Part shown: positions 1-5,938 of the stretch, piece after piece | Layout: every line of letters starts with the position of its first letter | Numbering within the stretch: position 1 is the stretch's first letter | Origin: Clostridia bacterium | GTDB taxonomy: Bacteria > Bacillota_A > Clostridia > Christensenellales > Aristaeellaceae | DNA length: 6,365 bases | Assembly: GCA_025997215.1 (NCBI GenBank) | Contig: BNUH01000129.1 | Location: 1 to 6,365, forward strand | Reading direction: 5' to 3' | Made by a program: the position numbers and the translations under genes | Notes under the pieces: generated by a model | Database searches by the model: none | Seen by the model: the letters and a program-made list of their open reading frames with translations, nothing else | Told to the model about the DNA's origin: nothing

Positions 1-37
1 TATACCACAGTCTCGCCAAATCCGCAACTAAAATGTT

Positions 38-90
38 CAACAATTTGACAAGAAAATCCGTCTGATTTTCCTTGTCGTTGTTGAGTTTTT
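38..90 (+). terminator. Imperfect AT-rich hairpin followed by a T run
   Basis: An imperfect inverted repeat pairs CAACAA (38-43) with TTGTTG (78-83), GACAAG (47-52) with CTTGTC (71-76), and AAAAT (53-57) with ATTTT (65-69). The loop is CCGTCTG, with a small TTT/G internal loop and one bulged C. Five Ts follow at 86-90. The shape fits a rho-independent terminator for a gene left of the window, but the stem is interrupted and AT-rich, and the gene it would serve is not visible. It could also be a regulatory hairpin in the leader of the peptide gene at 167. Confidence 0.4.
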
Positions 91-166
91 GGGCTGCTTC
101 AGGGTGTGAATATCTGCCGAATTAGGGGATTTGACAACTTCCGCGTTACGTATAGAGGAAGTCACG

Positions 167-283
167 ATGCGCAAACTCTGCCTGGCCTTGAACGCCCTGT
201 GCGGCGAGGATATCCAGTCGCAGTTGGATTGTAACCTGGATGGTGTGGATTGCAAAAACATCTGCACGGTATCGGATCAGTAA
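167..283 (+). CDS. Small cysteine-rich peptide, 38 aa, unknown function
   Basis: I do not recognise this peptide. It is a short ORF from ATG 167 to TAA 281-283, preceded by AGAGGA at about 154-159 with a 7-base spacer to the ATG. It begins MRKLCLALNALC and ends NICTVSDQ. Five of 38 residues are cysteine (5, 12, 22, 29, 33), and two pairs share the same C-x6-C spacing (5/12 and 22/29). The N-terminus is short, basic and hydrophobic, while the rest is acidic. A terminator lies 22 bases after the stop, so the ORF sits in a properly bounded unit, which supports it being real. No convincing promoter is seen. A TTG at 131 in the same frame is a possible longer start, but its Shine-Dalgarno is poorer. 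Possible roles such as a metal-binding peptide, a modified-peptide precursor or a regulatory peptide are guesses. Confidence 0.5.
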   Translation: MRKLCLALNALCGEDIQSQLDCNLDGVDCKNICTVSDQ

Positions 284-305
284 TTTATAGAAATATATTA
301 ATTCT

Positions 306-335
306 AAAACCCCATCGCTTCGGCGGTGGGGTTTT
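306..335 (+). terminator. Rho-independent terminator with UUCG tetraloop
   Basis: AAAACCCCATCGC (306-318) pairs over 13 positions with GCGGTGGGGTTTT (323-335), with one G-T wobble. The loop is TTCG, closed by C-G, the very stable cUUCGg tetraloop. The descending arm ends in TTTT and the ascending arm begins with AAAA, so the hairpin could also work in the opposite direction. It ends the transcript of the peptide gene at 167-283 and insulates the promoter at 356. Confidence 0.88.
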
Positions 336-355
336 CAAGTTTTAACATATCGGAC

Positions 356-384
356 TTGCCCGCCGTAGCCATTCGTGGTACAAT
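356..384 (+). promoter_or_regulatory. Probable sigmaA promoter, extended -10, for the HAD gene
   Basis: The -10 box is TACAAT (379-384), preceded by TG at 376-377 in the extended -10 position. A -35 candidate TTGCCC (356-361; four of six consensus bases) lies 17 bases upstream of the -10. The predicted start is near 390-392. It follows a strong terminator and precedes the HAD gene, where a promoter is expected. Confidence 0.6.
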
Positions 385-391
385 CCAGGGG

Positions 392-409
392 CTGGCAAAG
401 TTTTGCCAG
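392..409 (+). promoter_or_regulatory. Perfect palindrome at the predicted 5' end of the HAD mRNA
   Basis: CTGGCAAA (392-399) and TTTGCCAG (402-409) are perfect reverse complements separated by GT. In RNA this gives about 7 bp with a four-base loop. It starts at or next to the predicted transcription start and ends 7 bases before the Shine-Dalgarno sequence. It may be a 5' stabilising stem or a DNA operator overlapping the start site. The structure is seen directly; the role is inferred. Confidence 0.45.
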
Positions 410-428
410 GCGGGACGGGAGGACAACC

Positions 429-1139
429 ATGCCGCGATATGACGCGCTGCTGATCGACGCGGATGATACGCTGTTTGACTTTGGCGCGGCGGAAGCGGCC
501 TCGCTGGAGGAAACCTGCGCGCAGTGCGGTGTGCCGTGGCTGGATTCGACGCTCGGCGGATATCGAGTGATTAATGAAGAGATGTGGCGGCGGTATGAGC
601 GCAAGGAGATCGGCCACATGGAGCTTAATGCCCAGCGGTTTGCCCGATTCTTTGAGATGTGCGGGGTTGAAGGGGATTCGGCGGCGTTCGGACGGGCGTA
701 CATAAAACGGTTGGGGATGGCGGGACGTTTGCTGCCCGGCGCGTTGGAGTTTATTAGGAATGTTTCACAGGTTATGCCTGTCGCAATTGTCACAAATGGC
801 TTTGGTCCGGTGCAGAGAGGGCGGCTTGAGGTCTCGCCGCTGGCCGCGTTGGTGCGTGGAATAGTTATATCGGAGGAACAAGGTACGGCCAAACCCGATC
901 CACGGATGATCCGCGCGGGGATGGAACTGGCGGGCGTGACGGATGTTTCGCGAGTTATAATGGTTGGGGATTCATTGGAGAATGACGTCGGCGCGGCTAA
1001 GGCGGCGGGCGCGGCCGCGTGCTGGCTGAATCCTGGGCAGTTGAAGGCGCGAGATGGTTTGTTGCCTGATTATGAAATTGATACGCTAGAACAATTATAT
1101 GGGATACTTCAATTGGATAATAACGCCTTGAATGCATGA
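429..1139 (+). CDS. yjjG: HAD-superfamily pyrimidine 5'-nucleotidase, YjjG/YfnB type
   Basis: A 236-residue cytoplasmic phosphatase of the haloacid dehalogenase superfamily. All four motifs are present: motif I DADDT (residues 10-14; nucleophile D10, acid/base D12), motif II TNG (T122), motif III lysine in AKPD (K155), and motif IV GDSLEND (D181 and D186, which bind Mg2+). A helical cap occupies roughly residues 20-90. The order VTNGF, then ISEEQGTAKPD, then GDSLENDV and CWLN closely matches the YjjG/YfnB subgroup, whose members dephosphorylate pyrimidine nucleoside monophosphates, including non-canonical ones, as a form of pool cleaning. Length is typical of the subgroup. ATG 429 is chosen because GGGAGG (417-422) sits 6 bases upstream; the frame is open back to an ATG at 375, but that lies within the promoter. 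The lipoprotein gene follows after 72 bases. Substrate specificity cannot be read from sequence; another HAD phosphatase role is possible. Confidence 0.9.
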   Translation: MPRYDALLIDADDTLFDFGAAEAASLEETCAQCGVPWLDSTLGGYRVINEEMWRRYERKEIGHMELNAQRFARFFEMCGVEGDSAAFGRAYIKRLGMAGRLLPGALEFIRNVSQVMPVAIVTNGFGPVQRGRLEVSPLAALVRGIVISEEQGTAKPDPRMIRAGMELAGVTDVSRVIMVGDSLENDVGAAKAAGAAACWLNPGQLKARDGLLPDYEIDTLEQLYGILQLDNNALNA

Positions 1140-1197
1140 ATCTGGTGCGCTGGCACGTTTTACATAATGATAGCGGCCGTGGTTTACGGCTTCGCTT

Positions 1198-1203
1198 GGA
1201 GGT
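1198..1203 (+). promoter_or_regulatory. Ribosome binding site deciding the lipoprotein start
   Basis: GGAGGT at 1198-1203 is the only strong Shine-Dalgarno sequence near the start of the long frame. It lies 9 bases before GTG 1212 (counted from GGAGG) but 18 before ATG 1221. ATG 1167 lies upstream of it. It therefore favours GTG 1212. Confidence 0.65.
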
Positions 1204-1211
1204 GTACGGTT

Positions 1212-4200
1212 GTGAGATCGATGTCGAAAAAGAGTAAAACCGCCCGCGCCGTGGGTTTAGCATTGATGCTGGCTGTCGCGCTGACACTGGGCGCTTGCAC
1301 GGTTAAGCCCGACTCGACCGTGCAGGATCCGCTGACGGATCAGGTGGTTACGCTGCCATTCGACAGCACGGCGACGCCCGTACCGACGGCCGCGCCTACG
1401 TCCACGCCAGCAGGCGTGACGATTACGCGTTCGCCGACGGCCAGCCCTGCGCCGACAGCCACGCCCTCGCCCGTGCCCACTATCAAGCCGACGGCGGCTG
1501 GGAATTGGCAGGACTGGAGCGACGATTCCGGCATCGTGGTGCCGACGGCTACGGTAGCCGCGCCAAACCCGGCCGCTCCAACCGCGACGCCGTATGCGAC
1601 GCCGTCGAGCTTTACCACTCTGAAACAGGGTATGAAGAGCACCGAAGTCGAAGATATGCAGCGCGCATTATATCAGTTAGGTTACTATAATGGTGCTATC
1701 GATGGATCGTTCGGGAACGGTACTAAGACCGCCGTCACTGCGTTCCAGAAGGCTAATGGGCTGACCTCCGACGGGATTGCCGGATCGAAAACGCTTTCAC
1801 TACTGTATTCAGTCGTTGCGCCCTCGAATGGTTCTGGCGGTATAGTTACCGCCGTGCCGAATGTTACGGCTAAACCCGCTTCGCCAACGCCCAAGCCAAC
1901 CGAAGCCCCGGCGACGGGCCCATCCACGTACCGAATCCTGGGCGTCGGCTCGACAGGCACTGACGTGAAGCAGCTGCAGACACGGCTAAAACAGTTGGGT
2001 TATTATACTGGTTCTATAAGTGGAACGTATGACAGCGCGACGAGTTATGCGGTGACTGCCTTCCAGCAGGATAATAAGTTGTGGGTGGATGGCAAGGCCG
2101 GAGCGGACACCCAGAAGGTTATATACGGCAGCAATGTGGCCAAGCCCAGCAACACGGCCAGCGCATACCGCACGCTGCGCTCGGGAATGACGGGCGACGA
2201 TGTGTATAAGTTACAGCAGTACTTGATCGATAAAGGTTATATGGCCGGTTCTATTACTGGATATTATAACCAAGCAACCGTGGACGCGGTGAGGACGTTC
2301 CAACAACGAAACGGATTATCGGCCGATGGCATAGCCGGGGTTGCCACACAGCAGAAGTTGTTTTCTCCCAACGCTATTCCGGCGGTGAACGTCGACCAAT
2401 TATTCCCAAATGGCAGTGTGCCGACGGAATCCACGGTGGCTGCGGATTCGCAGGTTCCGACGCCGACGGCTATCGCCAGCGCGGCGTCCGATATAAAATC
2501 CGACAGCAAATCTGACACTAAATCGGCGAGCGGCTCCACACCGCTGGCCACGGCCTCGCCGCCGGGCGCGGATCCAACCACGGTTTCCGACGTAACCGAC
2601 CCGTCGGGCGTGATCACAACGATCACGCCCGATTTGGCTGGAAATAATCTGGATATTGGGGTAAGCCCGACGCCGGAATTCGACATTACCATCACGGCGG
2701 ACGGCGGGATCAATGGCACGCTCAAGCCTGGCATGAATGGCGAGGGCGTCAAGCTCCTGCAGGCTCGGCTCAGGGAATTGGAATACTATCTAGGGCCTAT
2801 CGATGGGAATTATAGTGATTCGCTGACGGCGGCGGTGCGCCGATTCCAGACGCGGAACCTGATGGCGTCGGACGGTATCGCGGGTTCGGGGACACAGCGG
2901 ATGATGTTCTCGGATGACGCGCTGCCCTCGCAGGTGGATATGACGCCGAACGTCGGCTCGATGCAGTTCGGCGATCGTTCTGATGATGTAATGATGCTGC
3001 AGGAGCGGCTGATCCGCATGGGATATTTGTCGGAAGGCGCGACTGGTTATTATGGACAGGCGACGCGGGATGCCGTGTTCGCATTCCAACAGATGAACGA
3101 TCTGCCCGCCGACGGGCTGGCCGGGGCGCAGACATTGTCGCTGCTATTCAGCGATGTGGCGCTGTCGGCGGCTGGCACGCAAGGGACGCTCCCGCCCGAA
3201 CCGGATACGCCGCCCACGCCATCGGCCCCAACGACGCCCGCGCCGACCAGCGATGTGACGCTGCGCGAAGGCGATTCAGGCTCGGTGGTAATCGCGCTGA
3301 AGGAGGCGCTCGTCCGGCTGGGCTACATGGACGGCCCGGCGGATGGAGCATTCGACGCGGCGACGACGGCCGCGATCAAGCGATTCCAGGCGCAGAATGA
3401 TCTGCAGATGGATGGCATCGCGACAGCGGCTACCCAGTCGCGATTATTCTCCAGCAGCGCGCTGCCATGGCCGACGCTGCCATCCGGCAATCCCCAACTA
3501 TCCATACTGGATAACAAGGGATTAGAACAGCGCGAAACCCAGGCGACAGGCACCACCCAGACCAACCTATCCAGCGGCGGCATCGCGGCGGTCGGTTCGA
3601 ATGGCGCGATATATTATGCGGATGGTTCGACGGGCGGGCAGTTGTATTCGCTGACGGGGCAGACGGGGGCTTCGGCGGTCGGGACAGATAGGGCTAGGTT
3701 CATACATGTTATAGGAAACGTATTAGTATATGCGACGGATAATGAGATTGTCCGGTACGCGCTGTCAAACGGCCGGCGCGAGGTCGTCGTGGAAACTGGA
3801 TTGATCAAGAAGTTAGCGGCACTCGGGGATTCTTACTACTATCTGGAAGGCGGGACGCTCTTCCGGTACCGCGCAGGTGACGGTAAAAGGGAATTAGCGG
3901 GGAATGTCAACGATTTCTACCTGGATGTGGCGAATAATGTGCTGTATATAGCCACTAGCCAGGACATCCGGCGGCTGGATGGCGCGGGCAATCCACTATC
4001 CACGGTTGTGCAGAGCGGCGCGCAGCAGGTGCTGCTGTGCGACGGGGTGCTGTACTATCGGCGGGATGGGTCGGTATTCAGGATTGACAGCGGACGTGAC
4101 GCAGTGGTCGTGTCCGGCGGTGTGAATTGGTTTGGATTCTATAGGAAAAGTATGTTTTATATAACGGGGAGTGCGCTGGCTGTGGCCGACACCAACGGCG

Positions 4201-4316
4201 CGAACGCGAAGCCGTTTGACATGGGTCCGGTGGCGTCGGTGTCATTCATAAATGGTGAGGCTTATATCGGGAGTGTGACGGGCGGCGGCTACGATCGTAA
4301 GTTGCCCACGCCTTGA
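1212..4316 (+). CDS. Lipoprotein with six peptidoglycan-binding domains and a C-terminal propeller-like domain
   Basis: A 1034-residue predicted lipoprotein starting at GTG 1212. The N-terminus has basic residues (KKSK), a hydrophobic stretch and a lipobox LGAC with C29 as the predicted lipidated cysteine, so it should be anchored outside the membrane. A Pro/Thr/Ala linker follows (about 30-136). Six PG_binding_1-type domains lie at about 137-200, 240-306, 319-385, 503-567, 582-647 and 681-747. Each has the pattern LQ-x2-L-x2-LGY, then DG or TG, AV-x2-FQ, and DGIAG. The sixth is the most divergent (ALKEAL, DGIAT). Linkers are Thr/Pro-rich, and the longest (386-502) separates domains 3 and 4. 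From about 786 to the end, short repeats of the form xYY-x(n)-L-F/Y-R resemble a six- or seven-bladed beta-propeller of the DUF5050 kind. No hydrolase, transpeptidase or amidase motif is visible, so a structural, sensing or scaffold role at the cell wall is inferred. It may be cotranscribed with the HAD gene. No clear terminator follows. Confidence 0.88.
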   Translation: MRSMSKKSKTARAVGLALMLAVALTLGACTVKPDSTVQDPLTDQVVTLPFDSTATPVPTAAPTSTPAGVTITRSPTASPAPTATPSPVPTIKPTAAGNWQDWSDDSGIVVPTATVAAPNPAAPTATPYATPSSFTTLKQGMKSTEVEDMQRALYQLGYYNGAIDGSFGNGTKTAVTAFQKANGLTSDGIAGSKTLSLLYSVVAPSNGSGGIVTAVPNVTAKPASPTPKPTEAPATGPSTYRILGVGSTGTDVKQLQTRLKQLGYYTGSISGTYDSATSYAVTAFQQDNKLWVDGKAGADTQKVIYGSNVAKPSNTASAYRTLRSGMTGDDVYKLQQYLIDKGYMAGSITGYYNQATVDAVRTFQQRNGLSADGIAGVATQQKLFSPNAIPAVNVDQLFPNGSVPTESTVAADSQVPTPTAIASAASDIKSDSKSDTKSASGSTPLATASPPGADPTTVSDVTDPSGVITTITPDLAGNNLDIGVSPTPEFDITITADGGINGTLKPGMNGEGVKLLQARLRELEYYLGPIDGNYSDSLTAAVRRFQTRNLMASDGIAGSGTQRMMFSDDALPSQVDMTPNVGSMQFGDRSDDVMMLQERLIRMGYLSEGATGYYGQATRDAVFAFQQMNDLPADGLAGAQTLSLLFSDVALSAAGTQGTLPPEPDTPPTPSAPTTPAPTSDVTLREGDSGSVVIALKEALVRLGYMDGPADGAFDAATTAAIKRFQAQNDLQMDGIATAATQSRLFSSSALPWPTLPSGNPQLSILDNKGLEQRETQATGTTQTNLSSGGIAAVGSNGAIYYADGSTGGQLYSLTGQTGASAVGTDRARFIHVIGNVLVYATDNEIVRYALSNGRREVVVETGLIKKLAALGDSYYYLEGGTLFRYRAGDGKRELAGNVNDFYLDVANNVLYIATSQDIRRLDGAGNPLSTVVQSGAQQVLLCDGVLYYRRDGSVFRIDSGRDAVVVSGGVNWFGFYRKSMFYITGSALAVADTNGANAKPFDMGPVASVSFINGEAYIGSVTGGGYDRKLPTP
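2604..2632. repeat. Perfect 12-bp inverted repeat inside the lipoprotein gene
   Basis: TCGGGCGTGATC (2604-2615) and GATCACGCCCGA (2621-2632) are exact reverse complements around the 5-base loop ACAAC. It encodes SGVITTITPD in the long linker between the third and fourth peptidoglycan-binding domains. Only three Ts follow, so it is a weak terminator at best. It may be an RNA hairpin causing pausing, or a chance result of codon choice. Confidence 0.6.
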
Positions 4317-4370
4317 CGATGAATGGCGAATCCTGTCGCATGATTCACTGAGGAAAGTTATGAAGGCCTA

Positions 4371-4399
4371 TTGACAACACGCAGTTGTTGTGATAAGAT
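4371..4399 (+). promoter_or_regulatory. Near-consensus sigmaA promoter with an operator-like inverted repeat in the spacer
   Basis: TTGACA (4371-4376) is a perfect -35 box. TAAGAT (4394-4399) is a -10 box with five of six consensus bases, and the spacer is exactly 17 bases. The predicted start is near 4406. ACAAC (4374-4378) and GTTGT (4384-4388) form an inverted repeat centred on ACGCA that overlaps the -35 box and the spacer, where a repressor would block RNA polymerase. It is the strongest promoter in the window and lies 55 bases after the lipoprotein stop, pointing toward the phage genes. Confidence 0.75.
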
Positions 4400-4474
4400 G
4401 ATATTGTGTTACGGGTGTGCCGCTTGGCACCAATGATTATTTACTCCATGGTTATAGAGATGGCCTGATTTGAT

Positions 4475-4506
4475 GTGGGGGGCGATACCGCCCCCCACGC
4501 CCCCAC
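4475..4506 (+). repeat. 10-bp G/C hairpin with a duplicated C-rich arm
   Basis: GTGGGGGGCG (4475-4484) pairs perfectly with CGCCCCCCAC (4489-4498) around the loop ATAC. Immediately after it, CCCCCAC recurs at 4500-4506, so GTGGGGG could pair with either copy and form two alternative stems. No T run follows, so this is not a standard terminator by itself. It resembles the G-run/C-run hairpins I recall near gene ends in some gut Clostridia, but that is from memory and unchecked. Confidence 0.6.
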
Positions 4507-4538
4507 GGTAATCGATGATAAATCATCGATTACCTTTT
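4507..4538 (+). terminator. Perfect 13-bp inverted repeat with T run, probable terminator
   Basis: GGTAATCGATGAT (4507-4519) and ATCATCGATTACC (4522-4534) are exact reverse complements separated by AA, followed by TTTT (4535-4538). In RNA this gives about 12 bp with a four-base loop. It is a probable rho-independent terminator on the + strand. No T run lies on the other side, so it should not work in reverse. A perfect palindrome at a chromosome-prophage junction could also be a protein-binding or recombination site. Confidence 0.6.
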
Positions 4539-4539
4539 G

Positions 4540-4568
4540 AAATCGGCAGTGTTAGCTGCCGATTTTTT
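4540..4568 (+). terminator. Classical rho-independent terminator just before the terminase gene
   Basis: AAATCGGCAG (4540-4549) pairs perfectly with CTGCCGATTT (4556-4565) around the loop TGTTAG, and the T run extends to 4568. It lies one base after the T run of the previous hairpin, giving two tandem terminators. It ends 48 bases before the terminase start codon, between the strong promoter at 4371 and the gene. Confidence 0.82.
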
Positions 4569-4603
4569 GTTATGCATTTATGCTGTTCTTATTTTATTGC
4601 GAA

Positions 4604-4610
4604 AGGAGGT
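4604..4610 (+). promoter_or_regulatory. Strong ribosome binding site deciding the terminase start
   Basis: AGGAGGT (4604-4610) matches the anti-Shine-Dalgarno consensus. GTG codons follow in frame at 4614 and 4617. With 7 bases after AGGAGG, GTG 4617 has the better spacing. The upstream in-frame ATG at 4515 lies inside the left arm of a terminator and has no such site. Confidence 0.8.
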
Positions 4611-4616
4611 GCTGTG

Positions 4617-5900
4617 GTGGCGAGATCGAAGCGCGCGTCGGAAAAGGGTTTGGCGGGACCGGATATTCGACCGCTAATTGGGGAGGGTTTCTATAATGTG
4701 TATGATGACATAATCAACGACGGACATAGGCACTATTGGCTGTTGGGTGGGAGGGGCAGCGGGAAGTCGTCCTTTGTTTCGCTGATGATCGCGGCTGAAT
4801 TGGCTCGGCGGCCGCGCGCGAACGCGATCATATTCAGAAAAGTTGCGCAGACGCTGCGGGAGAGCGTCGTCCAGCAGATGGCATGGGCGCTTGATAAGCT
4901 GGGCCTGATCGAGCAGTGGGAGTACGCGGCCACACGAGGCGCGTTCATGGAAAAGGAGACAGGGCGCGTGATACTGCTGCGCGGACTGGACGATCCCATG
5001 CGCACGAAGGGCATCAAGGCTAAGAGCGGCGCGTTCGAGCTGGTTTGGTTTGAGGAGCTGGCTGAATTCTTGGGGATGGATGAGATTCGGACGGCGCTGG
5101 CCAGCGTGGTGCGCGGCTGTGATAAGCCGCTGTGCTTCTGCACGTTTAACCCGCCGGGACCGCCGGGGCATTGGCTGAACCGGGAAACGGCGCGCGGCCG
5201 AACGGATCGGCTGATCCACCGCAGCGATTATCGCAGTCTCCCGAAGGATTGGCTGGGCGAGGGGTTCATCGCGGAGGCGGAGGCGATCCGCGAACGGGAT
5301 GAACCGCTGTGGCGGCGGATGTACCTAGGCGAGGCCAGCCAAGCGGACGGGGCGGTATTCACGAATGTTAAACTGCAAGGCATTAACGACGATGAGCGCA
5401 TGGGAGTGGATAGGGTGTGGAACGGGCTGGACTTTGGATTCGGGGCTTCGCCGGACGCGTTGGTGCGAGTGGGTTATGACGCCAAACGCAAACGGGTGCT
5501 GGTGTTGGAGGAATTCTGGGGCATCCGCACACCGTCGGACGCGCTGGCCGATATCATTCGCCAGCGCTGCGGACGCGACACCATAACCTGCGACAGCGCG
5601 GAGCCGAGGATGATCGACACGCTGCGCAGCCGAGGCGTCAACGCTCGCGCGGCAATAAAGGGTCCGGGCAGCGTGATGCATGGCGTCCGCTGGCTGGCGG
5701 ATCGGGTGGAGATTATCATCGATCCGATGGCGTGCCCGAATGCCGCGCGGGAATTCACGGCGTACCAATACCATCAGGATCGGTTCGGCAACTGGGGCGC
5801 GGAACCGTCGGGTGAGGATCATCACCTGATCGACGCGTGCCGTTACGCGTTGGAGGAGGTTATGGCGGAACGGGCTGGGAGAATCTTTTCGAAAGAATAA
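4617..5900 (+). CDS. terL: Phage terminase large subunit, PBSX type
   Basis: A 427-residue motor and nuclease that packages phage DNA into proheads at the portal vertex. The N-terminal ATPase has Walker A GGRGSGKSS (residues 44-52), a hydrophobic-acidic Walker B-like stretch LVWFEE (142-147), and the coupling-type motif TFNPPG (176-181). The C-terminal RNase H-fold nuclease shows acidic residues in LDFGFG (D272), ITCDSAE (D326) and HHLIDACRYAL (D406), the expected three metal ligands. Motifs and length fit the PBSX-type (TIGR01547-like) large terminases. GTG 4617 is chosen from the strong ribosome binding site. The portal gene follows after 38 bases, the usual packaging order. No small terminase subunit gene precedes it, which is unusual for a complete phage. 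The frame is intact and uses only CAA/CAG for glutamine, with no internal TAG. Confidence 0.93.
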   Translation: MARSKRASEKGLAGPDIRPLIGEGFYNVYDDIINDGHRHYWLLGGRGSGKSSFVSLMIAAELARRPRANAIIFRKVAQTLRESVVQQMAWALDKLGLIEQWEYAATRGAFMEKETGRVILLRGLDDPMRTKGIKAKSGAFELVWFEELAEFLGMDEIRTALASVVRGCDKPLCFCTFNPPGPPGHWLNRETARGRTDRLIHRSDYRSLPKDWLGEGFIAEAEAIRERDEPLWRRMYLGEASQADGAVFTNVKLQGINDDERMGVDRVWNGLDFGFGASPDALVRVGYDAKRKRVLVLEEFWGIRTPSDALADIIRQRCGRDTITCDSAEPRMIDTLRSRGVNARAAIKGPGSVMHGVRWLADRVEIIIDPMACPNAAREFTAYQYHQDRFGNWGAEPSGEDHHLIDACRYALEEVMAERAGRIFSKE

Positions 5901-5938
5901 GTAATATTTTCTTAAAGAATAAAGAGAGGTGAGTTGTA

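Larger units (their letters stand above)
4406..4568 (+). ncRNA. Candidate structured RNA or regulated leader upstream of the terminase gene
   Basis: From the promoter at 4371-4399 to the terminators at 4507-4538 and 4540-4568 there is no credible coding frame, so the simplest product is an RNA of about 130 or 165 nt. It would contain a small stem at 4417-4430 (GTGCC, loop GCTT, GGCAC), a 10-bp G/C stem at 4475-4498, and the two terminator stems. I match it to no known RNA family. It may instead be the 5' leader of the terminase mRNA, with read-through controlled at the terminators. An 11-codon ATG frame at 4433 lacks a Shine-Dalgarno sequence and is not called. Confidence 0.35.

Noticed and set aside
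45..73. TTGACA at 45-50 as a -35 box
   Set aside because: No -10-like sequence lies 16-18 bases downstream, and the bases form part of the hairpin at 38-83.
131..156. TTGACA at 131-136 as a -35 box for the small peptide gene
   Set aside because: The only -10-like sequence, TATAGA (151-156), is 14 bases away, and transcription would start inside or after the ribosome binding site.
375..428. ATG 375 as the HAD start
   Set aside because: It lies within the predicted promoter and upstream of the likely transcription start; the good ribosome binding site fits ATG 429, where the family's N-terminus begins.
1144..1160. Terminator between the HAD and lipoprotein genes
   Set aside because: GTGC-GCTG-GCAC gives only a 4-bp stem before GTTTT, too weak to call.
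1167..1211. ATG 1167 as the lipoprotein start
   Set aside because: The Shine-Dalgarno sequence at 1198-1203 lies downstream of it, and the added residues would lengthen the signal peptide without reason. GTG 1212 is preferred; ATG 1221 is too far from the site.
4433..4468. 11-codon leader ORF (ATG 4433 to TGA 4466-4468)
   Set aside because: It has no Shine-Dalgarno sequence and no run of regulatory codons; it is expected by chance.
4515..4616. ATG 4515 as the terminase start
   Set aside because: It lies within a terminator arm, has no Shine-Dalgarno sequence, and would add 34 residues encoded by terminator DNA. GTG 4617 has a strong ribosome binding site and gives a normal N-terminus.
997..5825. 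Numerous reverse-strand ORFs opposite the HAD, lipoprotein and terminase genes
   Set aside because: They are shadows in GC-rich DNA with low-complexity, arginine-, alanine- or serine-rich translations, no ribosome binding sites I would trust, and well-supported genes on the + strand.
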